Shown: positions 38,578-49,869 of the stretch, one piece after another
How positions within the stretch are numbered: the first letter of the stretch is position 1
How the letters are laid out: every line of letters starts with the position of its first letter
DNA from: Bradysia coprophila
Taxonomy: Eukaryota; Arthropoda; Insecta; Diptera; Sciaridae
Direction of reading: 5' to 3'
NCBI RefSeq assembly: GCF_014529535.1
Contig: NW_023503555.1
Coordinates: 496,001 to 560,000, forward strand
DNA: 64,000 nucleotides
The notes under the pieces: generated by a model
Told to the model about the DNA's origin: nothing
The model's database searches: none
What the model saw: the letters and a program-made list of their open reading frames with translations, nothing else
Program-made: the position numbers and the translations under genes

Positions 38578-39127
38578 TCCGTTTTTTATTTCAAATTACA
38601 TACCATTAAACTGACTCATGACTCATATGACCCTCCGATAGTCCGTTGCCAAGCGTAACGTCACAAATATCGAATGTCCTGTCGCAAAGGGACTGTAAGC
38701 TTCGAATATTTTTTGTTCCATTTGCTTTATTCGGTTCACAGAGACTTATGTTTTACACTTCTTCCATTCACCTGTTGCCAATATAATTGATTTAAGAGGA
38801 GCGAAAAATTCATTTTCTGAATTAGACCTTCAAAGTTCAAGGCAACAAGGGAATATACAGTTCATTGGTACGACTCTAAAATTTTATTTTAGAAAAACGC
38901 TTAAACGATAGGATATATTCTTCAACATTGTAAAAAAGTAAATTTGCTTTGGCCGCAAGCTCTACATTCGTAAAACACTATTAGGTTTTGCATTCGATTG
39001 ATAATAGTTATTTATGACATCGAGTCAATATCTCGTATGTTATATACATATATCATCGAAGAATACAAACAAAACAATATTTACTAACACTCGTTCTCTT
39101 CGTTCACTCGTCGTAAATATTGTTTTT

Positions 39128-40734
39128 AGCCCCGTACGAAGTACGAAGGGGCTTATAGGATTACGATGCCGTGTGTAATTGATGGAATTCGAAGCAGACG
39201 GTAAGGGCAAAGTGTTTGCCTATGTTCATAGATGACGAATCCGCAATAAAAATTTGGGCCGTCTGTCCGTCTGTCCGTCACGTCGATATCTTGAGTAAAT
39301 CAAATCCGATTTCAAATTTTTTTTTTCCCTGAAAGATAGTCAAAATAGTGAGGCTAAGTTCGAAGATGGGCATATTCGGGTCGGCCCTTCGTGAGTTAGG
39401 GCCACCTAAGTGATTTAAGGTCTTTTGGTGATATTTATGGCAAAATAAACGATGGAAATGTTAATGACACGGCAAATGATAGGTATTGTCAATACCAATC
39501 CAGGAAAAAAAAGTTTTTTAAAATCGGGTGAGTGGAGCGTGAGTTAGGGCCTTAGAAGTGAAAAGCTACTAGGGCCCTATGTGTATTTTACATAGAACTC
39601 AAGTAAATTTCATTCGTTTTTCGTAATTTTTGTGTCATTTGGAAGGTAATCAAAAGCCGAATAGAATGTTGTTGAAAAAAAAATTAAATTTGGGTCCTCG
39701 GACTAAGGCCGCTACTAGGGCCCTATGTGTATTTTACATTGAACTCGAGTAAATTTCATTCGTTTTTCGTAATTTTTGTGTCATTTGGAAGGTAATCAAA
39801 GGCCGAATAGAATGTTGTTGAAAAAAAAATTAAATTTGGGTCCTCGGACTAAGGCCGCTACTAGGGCCCTATGTGTATTTTACATAGAACTCAAGTAAAT
39901 TTCTTTCGTTTTTCGTAATTTTTGTGTCATTTGGAAGGTAATCAAAAGCCGAATAGAATGTTGTTGAAAAAAAATTAAATTTGGGTCCTTGGACTAGGGC
40001 CACTACTAGGGCCCTATGTGTATTTTACATTGAACTCGAGTAAATTTCATTCGTTTTTCGTAATTTTTGTGTCATTTGGAAGGTAATCAAAGGCCGAATA
40101 GAATGTTGTTGAAAAAAAAATTAAATTTGGGTCCTCGGACTAAGGGCGCTACTAGGGCCCCATGTGTATTTTACATATAACTCGAGCAAATTTCATCCGT
40201 TTTTCGTAATTTTTGTTTCATTTGGAAGGTAATCAAAGGCCGAATAGAATGTTGTTGAAAAAAAATAAATTTGGGTCCTCGGACTAAGGCCGCTACTAGG
40301 GCCCCATGTGTATTTTACATACAACTCGCGTAAATTTCATCCGTTTGTCGTAATTTTTGTTTAATTTAGAAGGTAATCGAAGGCCGAATAGAATGTAGTT
40401 GAAAAAATAAATAAATTTGGGTCCTCGGACTAAGGCCGGTACTAGGGCCCTATGTGTATTTATACTCAATAAATTAAAATTTTAGGGCTATTTGAAATTT
40501 TTGTTTCATTTGAAAGGAACGTCGTACGGGGCTTCGTAATTGCGCTATGCGCAATTTCTAAGATGTACACATTCCATAATAATTTTACTTTAACTACATT
40601 AACCGGCGCAATAGGTTTACGGTCAAAGTAGGGTGACAGACGCAATAGGGTCACGTACGCAATAGATATACGGGTTTGTACGGGGCTCAGTCGCAGCAAA
40701 CGCTCCGACTGTTCTGATGGCTCGTTTTTTTTTG
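39128..40734. mobile_element. AGCCCC element, unit A (3' flank of kinase A)
   Basis: Starts AGCCCCGTACGAAGTACG after a T run and ends ...GATGGCTCG before a T run. The equivalent site in unit B (near 49820) is empty, and a second copy lies at a different place in unit B. Contains GTCTGTCCGTCTGTCCGTC, a six-copy 146-bp tandem array, and a GTACGGGGCT block facing the start motif with an ATTGCGCTATGCGCAAT hairpin. No open frame. It ends only 66 bases past the stop codon of kinase A, so it probably changes that 3' UTR. Confidence 0.75.
39565..40450. repeat. 146-bp tandem array, six units
   Basis: Unit starts at 39565, 39711, 39857, 40002, 40148 and 40292, with a partial seventh from 40438. Each unit begins GCTACTAGGGCCC and includes a TTTTTCGTAATTTTTGT block and GGTCCTCGGACTAAGGCC. 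Periods are 144-146 bases. Confidence 0.9.
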
Positions 40735-40799
40735 TATTCTTCTCGGTATGCGTATAACATACTGAAAAATTACTCCTGATCACATCGCGTTATAATGTA

Positions 40800-41910
40800 C
40801 TATTTCTTCCAGCGATTTGAAAAATAACGTTCTAAAAGATATACTACTTGGAATACTAAAAAGAACTTTCCTATGTCCAATAAGGAAATACGGGTTATTA
40901 TAGCAGTTAAACCATCATAAAGCTCAGTGGATTGCGCAATAATCAACTGAGTTTGTCTGATAGCGGCAATTTTCGGTCGTTTTTTGGGATCGGGTGACAG
41001 CATTAATTTGAACAATCTGAACTGATGCGAAAATTAATATGTATCGTCATATCACACTGTAATAAAATATATCCTCACCTCGTTCTTAAATTTCTTGTCA
41101 CAACTCTCCGGAAATTCGGCTCTGAGCAGTCGATCAAATAATGCACAACGCTGTTCAAACGTCTGCAGTGGAGTGATCATTTCCAATAGTATGACACCCA
41201 GTGAGTAGACATCGACCATGTGATCGTAACAACCAGTTTCGACCTCCGGTGCTATGTATCCAGGAGTTCCGACCGAAGTAGTATGTTTTTGTGGAGTAGT
41301 ATGTTGAACAAATCCGTTTAAATTTTCCGCCTTTAAGTTTAGGACCGTGCTAAAGTCAGCGATTTTGACTCTGCCATCGTACCCGAAAAATATATTGGAA
41401 GGCTGCAATGTCGTTTTACACTAATTTTTGCAATAAAATGTAAGGAAAGTTTTCATTGTCTACCTTTAAATCCCGATGAACCAGCCCATGTGAATGCAAA
41501 TAATCTACTGCTTCGAGCATCTGTATGAAGATTCTTTGGTATCTACGTTTCCTTTCATATAAGGTGCAATTAATCAGCCAGTGATCTAAGGTGTCCCTTG
41601 TGCATAATTCCAATAGGACATAAAGGTTGTTGTCCTCGAACCAAAAGTCATAGCACTTTACGATATTTGGATGATTCAAAAAAATAGGTTTAGTTTCGCG
41701 ATCCCGTAATTGGTTCGGATTAGACACCGTGGTCAAGTCAATGCATTTCAGTGCGAATTTTTTTTTATTTTTATCTTCGACTTCATACACAGTACCAAAG
41801 TCTCCCGCACCCAATTCACTTAAAATTTTATAATCTGAGAGACGTTTTTTTCCTTCCGAATTATCCTGCTCTGTGTTTGGTTCTTGTTGGTTCGGATCGT
41901 TGCTCCCCAT
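40800..41910 (-). CDS. Protein kinase, eIF2-alpha-kinase-like, copy A
   Basis: Small kinase of three coding exons: 41910-41464, 41402-41079, 41021-40800; 993 nt, 330 aa, phases agree. Glycine loop GAGDFG (34-39), K55 in FALKCID, LNHPNIVKCYDFWFE (the W after the YD is typical of PEK/GCN2-type kinases), LLELCTRDTLDHWL, HRDLKPSN (D147), GTPGYIAPE and DVYSLGVILLEM. The DFG motif reads DFS (165-167). There is no large insert between the lobes and no regulatory domain, so family placement is by core motifs only. The last exon is hydrophobic but shorter than in copy B and ends at different residues. A 5' UTR exon probably ends at 42015 (donor on the minus strand), with an acceptor near 41947. Confidence 0.85.
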
Positions 41911-43240
41911 TTTTGAATTTTGAATGGTTTTGTAGATGATGGAATTCTATGCGAAAGAAACGCAATGCCGATTAATATTCGACTATGCTGAAACTCAAAA
42001 CAAAAAAAACTTACATACGCTGTTGCTGTTGTCGTATGATATTTGTGGTGCAGTCCGACTGGACCGTGTTCAACCAGTTCACTTTCAAATCTGAAGTTTA
42101 TATGTAAAATGGAACTTAACAAAATCAAAATTCGGAATTTTCGAGAAAAATATTTTCTTTAAGTTGATTTCTCACACTATCTGTTCATAAAATTTGGTGT
42201 CATCCGCCTTCGTACTTATCTTAACCTGTTCTTTCAGAACTTTGCTAATCTGTGCTAAATTTTCTTTTCTCTGGAATGAGAATGAAAGGTTCGGTCACAG
42301 TGATTATTGAAATAGAATCGAATTTGTCAAAGTTCTTTTCAATCAACACAATATCAAAACTTACAAAGTGGTTTCAGGTTTGAAAATTTAAATCAATTCT
42401 TTTGTTTTGACGTTACTTATCACGAAAGAACGGAAAGAACTTACTGTTATTAAACTGCGCTGACACGCTTGACACATACAGATTATGTCAATAGAAAAAC
42501 GAGGTGACGGCGTAGGTGCGGTCAAATTCAAAATCGAAAGTGCGTAATTCTTTCTTAACGCAGTTTCATACAAGGAAGCGTTGAATAGTTATTTGGCGGC
42601 AGCGCCCTAGTAAAAGAAAATATCAAGAGGCACCGTTACCATATATCAAGGAGTGATCTCTCATTCATATATGCCGTTACTTAGTTAACATTGTAGCCTA
42701 CATTTGTGTGCCTCCTATTTCATTTTTGATGATATCTCGATAAGAATCCTTTTTGAAAAATGTTCGACCGCAATTCCGACCACGAATGTGTCGTTTGACG
42801 AGCTCTGAGAAAAGTGATCAGTTTAGTGAGCAGAAATTTTCATAAACTGCACAGTTTTCTCAGAGCTATTCAAACTATTACAACCAAATCTATTTTCTGT
42901 TGAAAACTAACACATTCGTCGTCGGAATTGCGGTCGTACATTTGCAAAAAGGATTCTGATGGAAAGATAAAATCAAAAGTAAACTAAAATCCAGTATTTA
43001 AAAAACGCCAAAATGTATTCTTTTCAACTAACCATGTATCGGAAAACTTCACGACTTATTTTTCTCATAGTTGGATCACGGGCGTATAAAAGCAGCTGGT
43101 TAAAAATCATTTTACAGATTGAAGGTTTTCGTTTTGATAGTCAATCAGTTCAAAAGTTTTGTCCGCCAATCTTACAGCTGAAATGAATAGTCTACATGAG
43201 TTACAGGTCCATGTGTTATTTTATGTTGTCTTGAATACAT
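41464..43240. other. Near-identical stretch between units (kinase 5' side)
   Basis: From about 41560 to 43235 the non-coding and coding sequence appears identical to unit B (50680-52350) by eye, while the kinase's intron 1, last exon and flanks differ. It includes the kinase 5' UTR and upstream region and one foldback element. Confidence 0.6.
42731..42970. repeat. Foldback MITE, unit A
   Basis: Arms share TATC, AGAATCCTTTTTG and CGACCGCAATTCCGAC with inverted partners; a second inner hairpin uses AGCTCTGAGAAAA/TTTTCTCAGAGCT. The same element is at 51847-52086, so it was inserted before the duplication. Confidence 0.75.
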
Positions 43241-43801
43241 GTTTTTTTATTGAAAATAAACAAAGTTTTTGGGAGTAGCGAGCGGAGAGTATGTCTGCAT
43301 AAAAATTTAAAGAGTCTGTTAGTTAATGACAACAAAGAAGAAAGGCGATAAAAATGGAAAGAGATGCTGGGATGTAAACTGAGCAACTGGCACAATTTTC
43401 GTTATCTGGTTTTATAACATCGGTCCGAAATTAAACAGTTCAATTTAAATAAATAAATCGAATCATTTTTAGGCAAACAAATCTCCGAAAAAATATCTTT
43501 ACTTTGGGGCGTCGTGGTTGATATCTTCATGTAGACTCCTAGTACTTACTGCATTCCTTTTGAACTCTTGTCGTTTTGTCAATTTAGTTATCACTGATTT
43601 TGAGCCAGCCCAACGAGCAGTTTATTTCTTCGATCTTCGTTTTTCGTCATGATCTTTCACAATTGTTAGGACGCAAGCCACACAAATGGTTTTTTGATCC
43701 ACTCAACCAAGGTAGCTCTTCAGAAGCCGCACACACATTGTTTAAATATTTTGTCGCTTAGACCGAATCTATCAGATGTGTGAGGTAGAACCACGGCAGC
43801 G

Positions 43802-43969
43802 TAAAATAAACCAGGCAGGAACGGTTCATTTTCGAAACTTCAAATAAGGGACCTAATACACTGTATGAAAATGAACTCAAATGAACATTGACATTGACAT
43901 AGGGTCACTAGATTATTCAGGTCCTTAGTCAAATCAGCGCTCCTGTCTGGTTACCTTTACTCTGTCGTG
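43802..43969. mobile_element. MITE with 7-bp target duplication, unit A
   Basis: Ends CACGGCAG...CTGTCGTG, with arms of about 30 bases, flanked on both sides by GTAGAAC (43795-43801 and 43970-43976). The same element with the same duplication is at 54236-54403 in unit B. Confidence 0.75.
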
Positions 43970-44200
43970 GTAGAACACAACTGAAGCAAACACAGCTTCA
44001 TTATCGGTATGGTCTTACAATAAGACAAACTCTCTTATTATGATCATAATGGACATGTGTCATATCAATTATTAAGTGCGACGTTTCCTTGTCGTTTGAC
44101 AACCCATGCGCTGCTCTTTGGTTGTTTATGGTGTATTTTTAGAAATGTTTAGCCAATAAACGCAGAAATTGGAATCTAGCTAACTGATTCCTCAAAATGG

Positions 44201-44385
44201 CATTGAAAAACGACTGATGTCAATGTCTAAGATGTTAGCTGAAGAGATTACAACCAAGGAAGATCCCATTTTCCAAGCACTCTTCAAATAGCGACATCGA
44301 CGCTTCCAAAACGACGCACTGTCACACAGTAAATCACTACAATTGCCTTTATCTAAATACAACCGAAATTCTACGTTTTTGCGAA
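44201..44385 (+). pseudogene. Broken copy of small open frame, unit A
   Basis: Counterpart of the 75-codon frame at 54662-54889. Here a CAG codon has become TAG, and the 3' part is cut off by the 2.2-kb deletion breakpoint at about 44380. Confidence 0.35.
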
Positions 44386-45133
44386 GAAAAACCGACGAAA
44401 TTTTTGATTGGTCATCTGTTATGGACATTGACGATATAAATAAAAGATAAGCTCCGGTTAATGTCTTTTATAGCAAAATGTGTGTTAAAACTAATGAAGT
44501 AGTAGATTTCGTATCAAGCGTAAGGTGTCACTTTGAAGAACAGAAGTATAAGATTTGACGCTTATATCGCGAATTGCTTGTCATTTGTAAAAGGTTAATT
44601 AAAAAACATTTGTGATTGTAAGCCTAGAGTCCAGGTTGTGAAATAGTTAGCAACAACTTGAGAAATGAAGTTATGTTTATCAAACGAACGAAGAGAGTAA
44701 ACTTGAGTGAAGAATGTTTTCGCAGGACCGCGCTGTTGCAAAGAGTATTTTTTTGTGAATTTAAATAACAAAACAAAGGATCAATGAAATAACTTGACGC
44801 ACTCACGTACATTATTTATCAGATAAATATTTGTTGGTAGGGTGTCAAAGTACGTCAGCTGAACTCTGCGTAGACTAGTCATCTGGCTGTCATCACTGTG
44901 GTAAATTTGAGTAACTTTTCCTCAGCGTTACCACCCAGTGACCGGGTTACTAATTTAAAATTGTCCAATTTTTGGAACTGAGAGATTTTTGTGGACCTCT
45001 TCCGTATCGATTCTTGAATCATGTAATGGGGTCGTGTACATTTATTAGATTGGGGAATAAGGGGGAAATCTAAGCTCACCGAAACCGATTTAACAGTAAC
45101 TCCGAAATTATATTTTCAATAAAAAAATTTCAG

Positions 45134-45212
45134 GACCGTGGATGGCAGCTGTTGACTTGCCGTATTGCAATAATTTTACCGATATGAGATCTTTGCTAAC
45201 CAGTTATCAAAC
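45134..45212 (+). pseudogene. Pickpocket exon 7 relic, unit A
   Basis: 79-nt exon with intact acceptor and donor, encoding the same PWMAAVDLPYCNNFTDMR segment as 57647-57725. No other pickpocket exon survives in unit A: exons 1-6 were deleted and exons 8-11 lie beyond the duplication break. Ends in phase 2, as does IKK-epsilon exon 7, so it can be spliced in frame to the IKK-epsilon tail that starts 98 bases downstream. Confidence 0.8.
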
Positions 45213-45310
45213 GTATGTATTTTCTACACCATCTAATGAGTGCCATGAACAGTGAAATTAATTGAAGATTAAAATAAACGGAAAATTTGTTTATTGTTTT
45301 TCCCTTGTAG

Positions 45311-46174
45311 TGCCGAATGGAAATCGGCGATCAGGGAAAAGAAGTGTCCGTGCAAGACACGCTCCTCGGAACGGGCAAAGCATTTAACCGAGAGATTACA
45401 AGACTCGTGGCAGCATTTATTGAGGGACAGAGCGACGAGATCACTAACGTACAACGATGAGCAGTTCCACGCACTGGAAAAAATTAAGGTTTGTCCCGAT
45501 GGTGAATCGGTTGTTCTAATACCGACTGATGATTATTGATTCGAAATAGGTGGCCGAGACTGGCAAACGAATCAAGTCGTTGCTGAACGATGATGTGCGA
45601 CCGGTTGTCGCTCAAATAGAATGTTTGGCCGATTGGTATAAACATGCGCAAACGATTTACGTAAAGGTTTGCTCACACTTCATTTTGCTGATTTGTTTGC
45701 TGGAAGGTAAAATGGTTTTTGTCTTTGCAGACACAGTATCTGGAAAAGGACACAAAGAGTTGCGGTCATTCGCTGTCCGGAATCAGAGATCACATTTTTC
45801 AAATTAAGGAAGAGCTACGGAATGACGACGGCGAGTTACAGGTTTGTGTAAGTATCGAACGCTTGGCGAAAGCGGATGAAATGTACAAATGAAAAACGGG
45901 ATTTGTCTCTTTCCAGTATAATGGAGCGTATGAACCAGCCAAACCGCCGCCAGTTCAACACCGCGAATCACACAGGGATATGCGTGTAAGTATCACACAA
46001 TCTGTTTGAATTAAAAACCCGCATCTCACAAATTCAATGTGCTTCCAGAGCGCGCTCACCAACGCCGATGAAATCAACGAAATTCTGCGAGTTAATGCAG
46101 AACTGATTCAATTACTACAGCAATTGGGTTGCGGCGATGATAATCTGAATTCAATTGATCACAGTCGACTGTAG
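45311..46174 (+). pseudogene. IKK-epsilon tail copy (exons 8-12)
   Basis: Exons 45311-45488, 45550-45666, 45731-45847, 45917-45985 and 46049-46174, with all splice sites kept. There is no kinase or ubiquitin-like domain, so it cannot be a kinase. Differences from the parent: CGA to CAA in exon 8 (Arg to Gln), an in-frame 3-nt loss in exon 9 (Ala of IAECL), and Ala to Val in exon 11. No stop or frameshift. A polyadenylation signal is kept at 46280-46285. It may be transcribed only if joined to an upstream exon. Confidence 0.85.
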
Positions 46175-46279
46175 ACCGTAATTGGGTTTGGAGATCATTC
46201 GCTGCCTTCGCTTGTAAGATAATACACTGGACTACGCTCACGATAAGCAAATATTTTTTAGTTTTATTTTTAAATTTTT

Positions 46280-46285
46280 AATAAA
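46280..46285 (+). terminator. Copied polyadenylation signal
   Basis: AATAAA downstream of the duplicated IKK-epsilon tail, matching 35343-35348. Confidence 0.45.
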
Positions 46286-47620
46286 GCATGGAGATTAAAT
46301 AGAGAAATCTGTCTTGGTCTGCCTTTCATTTTCATCGACACCGGGGGGATTTTTTCGAAAAACAGTCTGCCGAAGTACGCATTCTCCAGCGGACTCTTAT
46401 GTGTGCCCAGAAAGGTACTGGTCCCTAGAAGCCAAAACCACTTTCAAAAAAATTCCTCGACGCTCGTGTGGCTAGTGGGAGTGGATCAAATACTGAAAAT
46501 TTGGGCTTTTTAGACCCGTACGAAGTACTGGGGTCTTATGCGTTTACGCATACATCCGTAACACGTCGAATTGAACTCCGTGAGTAAGGGGAAACCTATT
46601 GTGGTTGTCTAGAGATGCCAAATCAGTGAAAAAAAAAAATGTCCGTCTGCACGATAACTTGAGTAAAACGCATCCGATTTTGAAAATTCTTTTTTTTCCT
46701 GTTTGGAAATGTCAAAAGACAGGCTAAGTTCGAAGATGAGTGATTTTGGATAGACCCTTCCCGAGCTGTGTCCCAATAAGTGCTTTACGGTTTTTCGAAG
46801 ATATCTCCGGACATTCAAACGTTACACTTGTAACTGATACGTCAAATAAAAGGTATTTACAATACCGATCGAAAAAAAAAAGTTTATGGAAATCGGATGA
46901 CCGACTCGTGAGTTAGACCCCTTGGTGTGAAACAGGCACAGGGCGGCAAGCAGTTTTTGCTTGTAGGTCGGCCAAATTTCAACATATTTCGTCTGTTTTA
47001 GCTTTATTAGATAGGTATTGACCGTACCAATCAGGGAAATTTTCAGCTCTTATCTGGCTACTCGGCCGTACAGTGAACGTGAAGTACTTTGTCAATATCT
47101 CGAGTAAATTTTGACCGAATTTCATGAATTTTTTTTGTTTGAAAGGTATTAACGAATGTAAAGCGTCGGTACTATTTCCGGTCTCCTAACAAAATGGCTG
47201 CCGGTGGCCATATTGGATTTTAATAAAAGTGATATATATTGGGAAAAATGGTACTTAGAGTGTTTCTGTTAACATGGAAATAATTTGTTATGTGTGTGGG
47301 ATGTTTCAGGCATTCCATATATGGACATCTATATATATCTATATTCACCTATATTGAGCTATATACAGGCATATAGAGCTACAGAGTTCCTACGGCTTAG
47401 GAAGGCTCCTAAAATTACGAATTTTAGGAAATTTTAAAGGCAATTTTAGGAGTATTTTAGGAGATTTGGAAGGTAATTTTAGGAGAATTTTAGGAGGAAT
47501 TTTTTAAAATGTGGGAAAGGTTGTATAAGTAATTTCCGGAGGAATTTTTGCTCTGTTTCTCTGTTTCTCATACACTTCGTAAAATACTAAAAATGTTTAA
47601 GAAAATTGACAAAAAGTTAT

Positions 47621-47830
47621 TTTACTATGCTGGTGCATGTAATAAGGCTATTACATGCATAGGCATAGGCCTTTACATCACTCGCATAGTAAAACGTCGT
47701 ACTACACACGGAAAATAAAGTGATATCTCGTATCACGATGAGTAAATGTACCTCGGGCTAAAGCCCTCGGTTACTTTTACTCATCTGGATACGAGATATC
47801 ACTTTACTTCCCTTGCATAGTAATGTACTA
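47621..47830. mobile_element. Foldback insertion present only in unit B
   Basis: Splits a run that is continuous in unit A (AAAAGTTATTTTTTTTTTG at about 36675). Ends TTTACTATGC and GCATAGTAA. It contains two stems: TTTACTATGC...GCATAGTAAAA, and GTGATATCTCGTATC...GATACGAGATATCAC. No coding capacity. Inserted after the duplication (or lost from unit A). Confidence 0.75.
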
Positions 47831-47839
47831 TTTTTTTGT

Positions 47840-48424
47840 CAAAACATATTTTTCCTTATGTAGTTTAATAATTGAAACTTTTATGATTTCCTCTTTTCTG
47901 ACGCGACGCCAGTCTCGACTAGCCAGCAACTGATCCTTTATCAGGTTTTTCTTGTCGACTGCGCCTTTCGAATTAACAAGATTCACCATAATTTTGTTTC
48001 CATCATTTATCAGCTCTTGTGCACTAAAAAGTTTTTTTCTACTGGATCTGGAGAGATTTCTCGATATCGGAAAGTTTTTCTGAACTCGATTTTTTTTTGT
48101 GAAGATGCTTTATTGAGATTATCTTCCGCCTCTTTATTCTTAAGAAGTAGTACCTTCTCGACTTTTTGTTGTTCGAGAAAAGTAAAGTACATTGGAGCAC
48201 ATCTGGAAAATACGTCGATTCATTAGGAAGTCAGTGACGTTTATATTATTCAATGTGTCCGTAAACGTTCGAAGTGACACGCTAGTCGCATCTTCTAACA
48301 AACTGCGATCCTCGATAATGTATTTATTTTCGCTAAATCCACGTTCAGGATCGCTATTTGCATGACTCAAAGAAAGGAGTGTTTTCGCAAGTTGAGTCAG
48401 GTTCATACAGAAGTTCAAATTCAT
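47840..48424 (-). pseudogene. hAT-type transposase relic, unit B
   Basis: Copy of 36679-37279: the same SHANSDPERGFSENKY motif (Arg to Pro change) and charged tail, with one T fewer in a T run near 48035 that shifts the second frame. Non-functional. Confidence 0.55.
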
Positions 48425-49674
48425 TACCGCTGTTTTTATCGTTTTTAGTTTTTCAGTATTATTAAAAAATTTCTTGGAGAGTGTGAGCTCATTTTAGGAA
48501 TTTTAGGAGTTTTAGAAGATTTTAGGAGATTTTAGGAGGATTTGGTCCATTTTATGAATTTTATGAATTTTTGGAGGAGTGGGAACTCTGGAGCTATATA
48601 ATAGCATATTCATCTGTGAAATGTTTATTTATAGGAAAATATAGGTAAATATAGCGGTATATAGCTGTTTAAATAGGAATTTATGAAAGTTGACTTCGTA
48701 CGGGGCTGTCTATATTGCCTCCGGCAATTTATTTGTATATGCTAACAAGGCAAAGAAAGATAATGTAAGTGATTTTAAAGGGCGAATAGCTTTTCAGTAG
48801 AGAATGAAGTAAAAGAAATGAAGAGTTTCACAGTAAAGGCTTTTGAAACGAATAGGTGTTTCGTACGGGTCGGCGTTAGCTATGTTTCTTATGAAAATTT
48901 CTCCAGGCGCAAGAAGTTCGTGTGGGGTGTTTTGAGAAAGGTAATTGCATGTACTTTCGGGGCAAATTGGGTCTTATTGGGTTTAAAAATCAGATGGATT
49001 GAGATATGGAAATTTGACTATTTCGGTGAACTTTAAACGGGTCACCTGCATGCAAAACGCTACGAAAAAAATCAAATATTTTCTCGAATTTTCTCGGCTG
49101 GTCTCAGCTTTGCAGTCAATTCGGTAAATTTATTTAAACTTTGGTTCACTGAACTTTTTAACAATCGGAATTATCCGACGATCTGACTGTGTTGGTGATG
49201 CTGTTAACTTAGTGTGGTCTCAGAAATGATTTTGGACTTGCCGTCGTGCGCTTGTTCGTAGTGGCTTATTTTCGACTGCTGCAGTAGTGTCAAATCATTT
49301 TTTTTGCGATTCCGATTATTTTTGTGGGGCTATTTTACGGTCGATGAAGCCAATTAAGTGAAACTAATACCAGACACAAATCATCTATGATTAGGAAAAA
49401 CCATAACACTGACTCATATGACCCTCCGATGGTCCGTTGCCAAAGCGTAACGTCAAAAATATCGAATGTCCTGTCGCAAAGGGACTGTAAACTTCGATTA
49501 TTTTTTGTTCCATTTGCTTTATTCGGTTCACAGAGACTTATGTTTTACACTTCTTCCATTCACCTGTTGCCAATATAATTGATTTAAGAGGAGTGAAAAA
49601 TTCATTTTCTAAATTAGACCTTCAAAGTTCAAGGCAACAAAGGAATATACAGTTCATCAGTACGACTCTAAAAT

Positions 49675-49680
49675 TTTATT
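49675..49680 (-). terminator. Candidate polyadenylation signal of kinase B
   Basis: TTTATT on the + strand, about 190 bases beyond the kinase B stop. In unit A the matching site is separated from the kinase by the 1.6-kb AGCCCC element. Confidence 0.3.
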
Positions 49681-49869
49681 TTAGAAAAAACGCTTAAACG
49701 ATAGGATATATTCTTCAACATTGTAAAAAAGTAAATTTCGCTTTGGCCGCAAGCTCTACATTCGTAAAACACTATTAAGTTTTGCATTCGATTGATAAAT
49801 TCGTTGTAAATATTGTTTTCTTTGTATTCTTCTCGGTATGCGTATAACATACTCAAAAATGACTCCAGA

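Larger units (their letters stand above)
38278..38601. mobile_element. SINE-like insertion with two tRNA-like ends
   Basis: Absent from the matching place in unit B (near 49402), which gives its borders. A short ACCAT repeat flanks it (38273-38277 and 38602-38606), a possible target duplication. It carries an antisense tRNA-like segment at the left and a sense one at the right, each with an RNA polymerase III B-box. Confidence 0.6.
34360..45300. repeat. Tandem segmental duplication, unit A
   Basis: Starts at the splice acceptor of IKK-epsilon exon 8 and ends inside pickpocket intron 7. It is followed directly by unit B, which begins with the same TTCCCTTGTAG acceptor. Length about 10.94 kb. 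Contains IKK-epsilon exons 8-12, two transposon-derived blocks, kinase copy A (antisense), two MITEs and one pickpocket exon. Compared with unit B it lacks the pickpocket exon 1-6 region and a 210-bp foldback, but has a tRNA-related insertion (38278-38601). Confidence 0.92.
46512..48707. repeat. Y-type element with hAT relic, unit B
   Basis: Duplicate of 35575-37582 with the same ends. It additionally carries a 210-bp foldback insertion (47621-47830). The antisense hAT-like relic is at about 48424-47840 and has acquired further changes. Confidence 0.65.
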
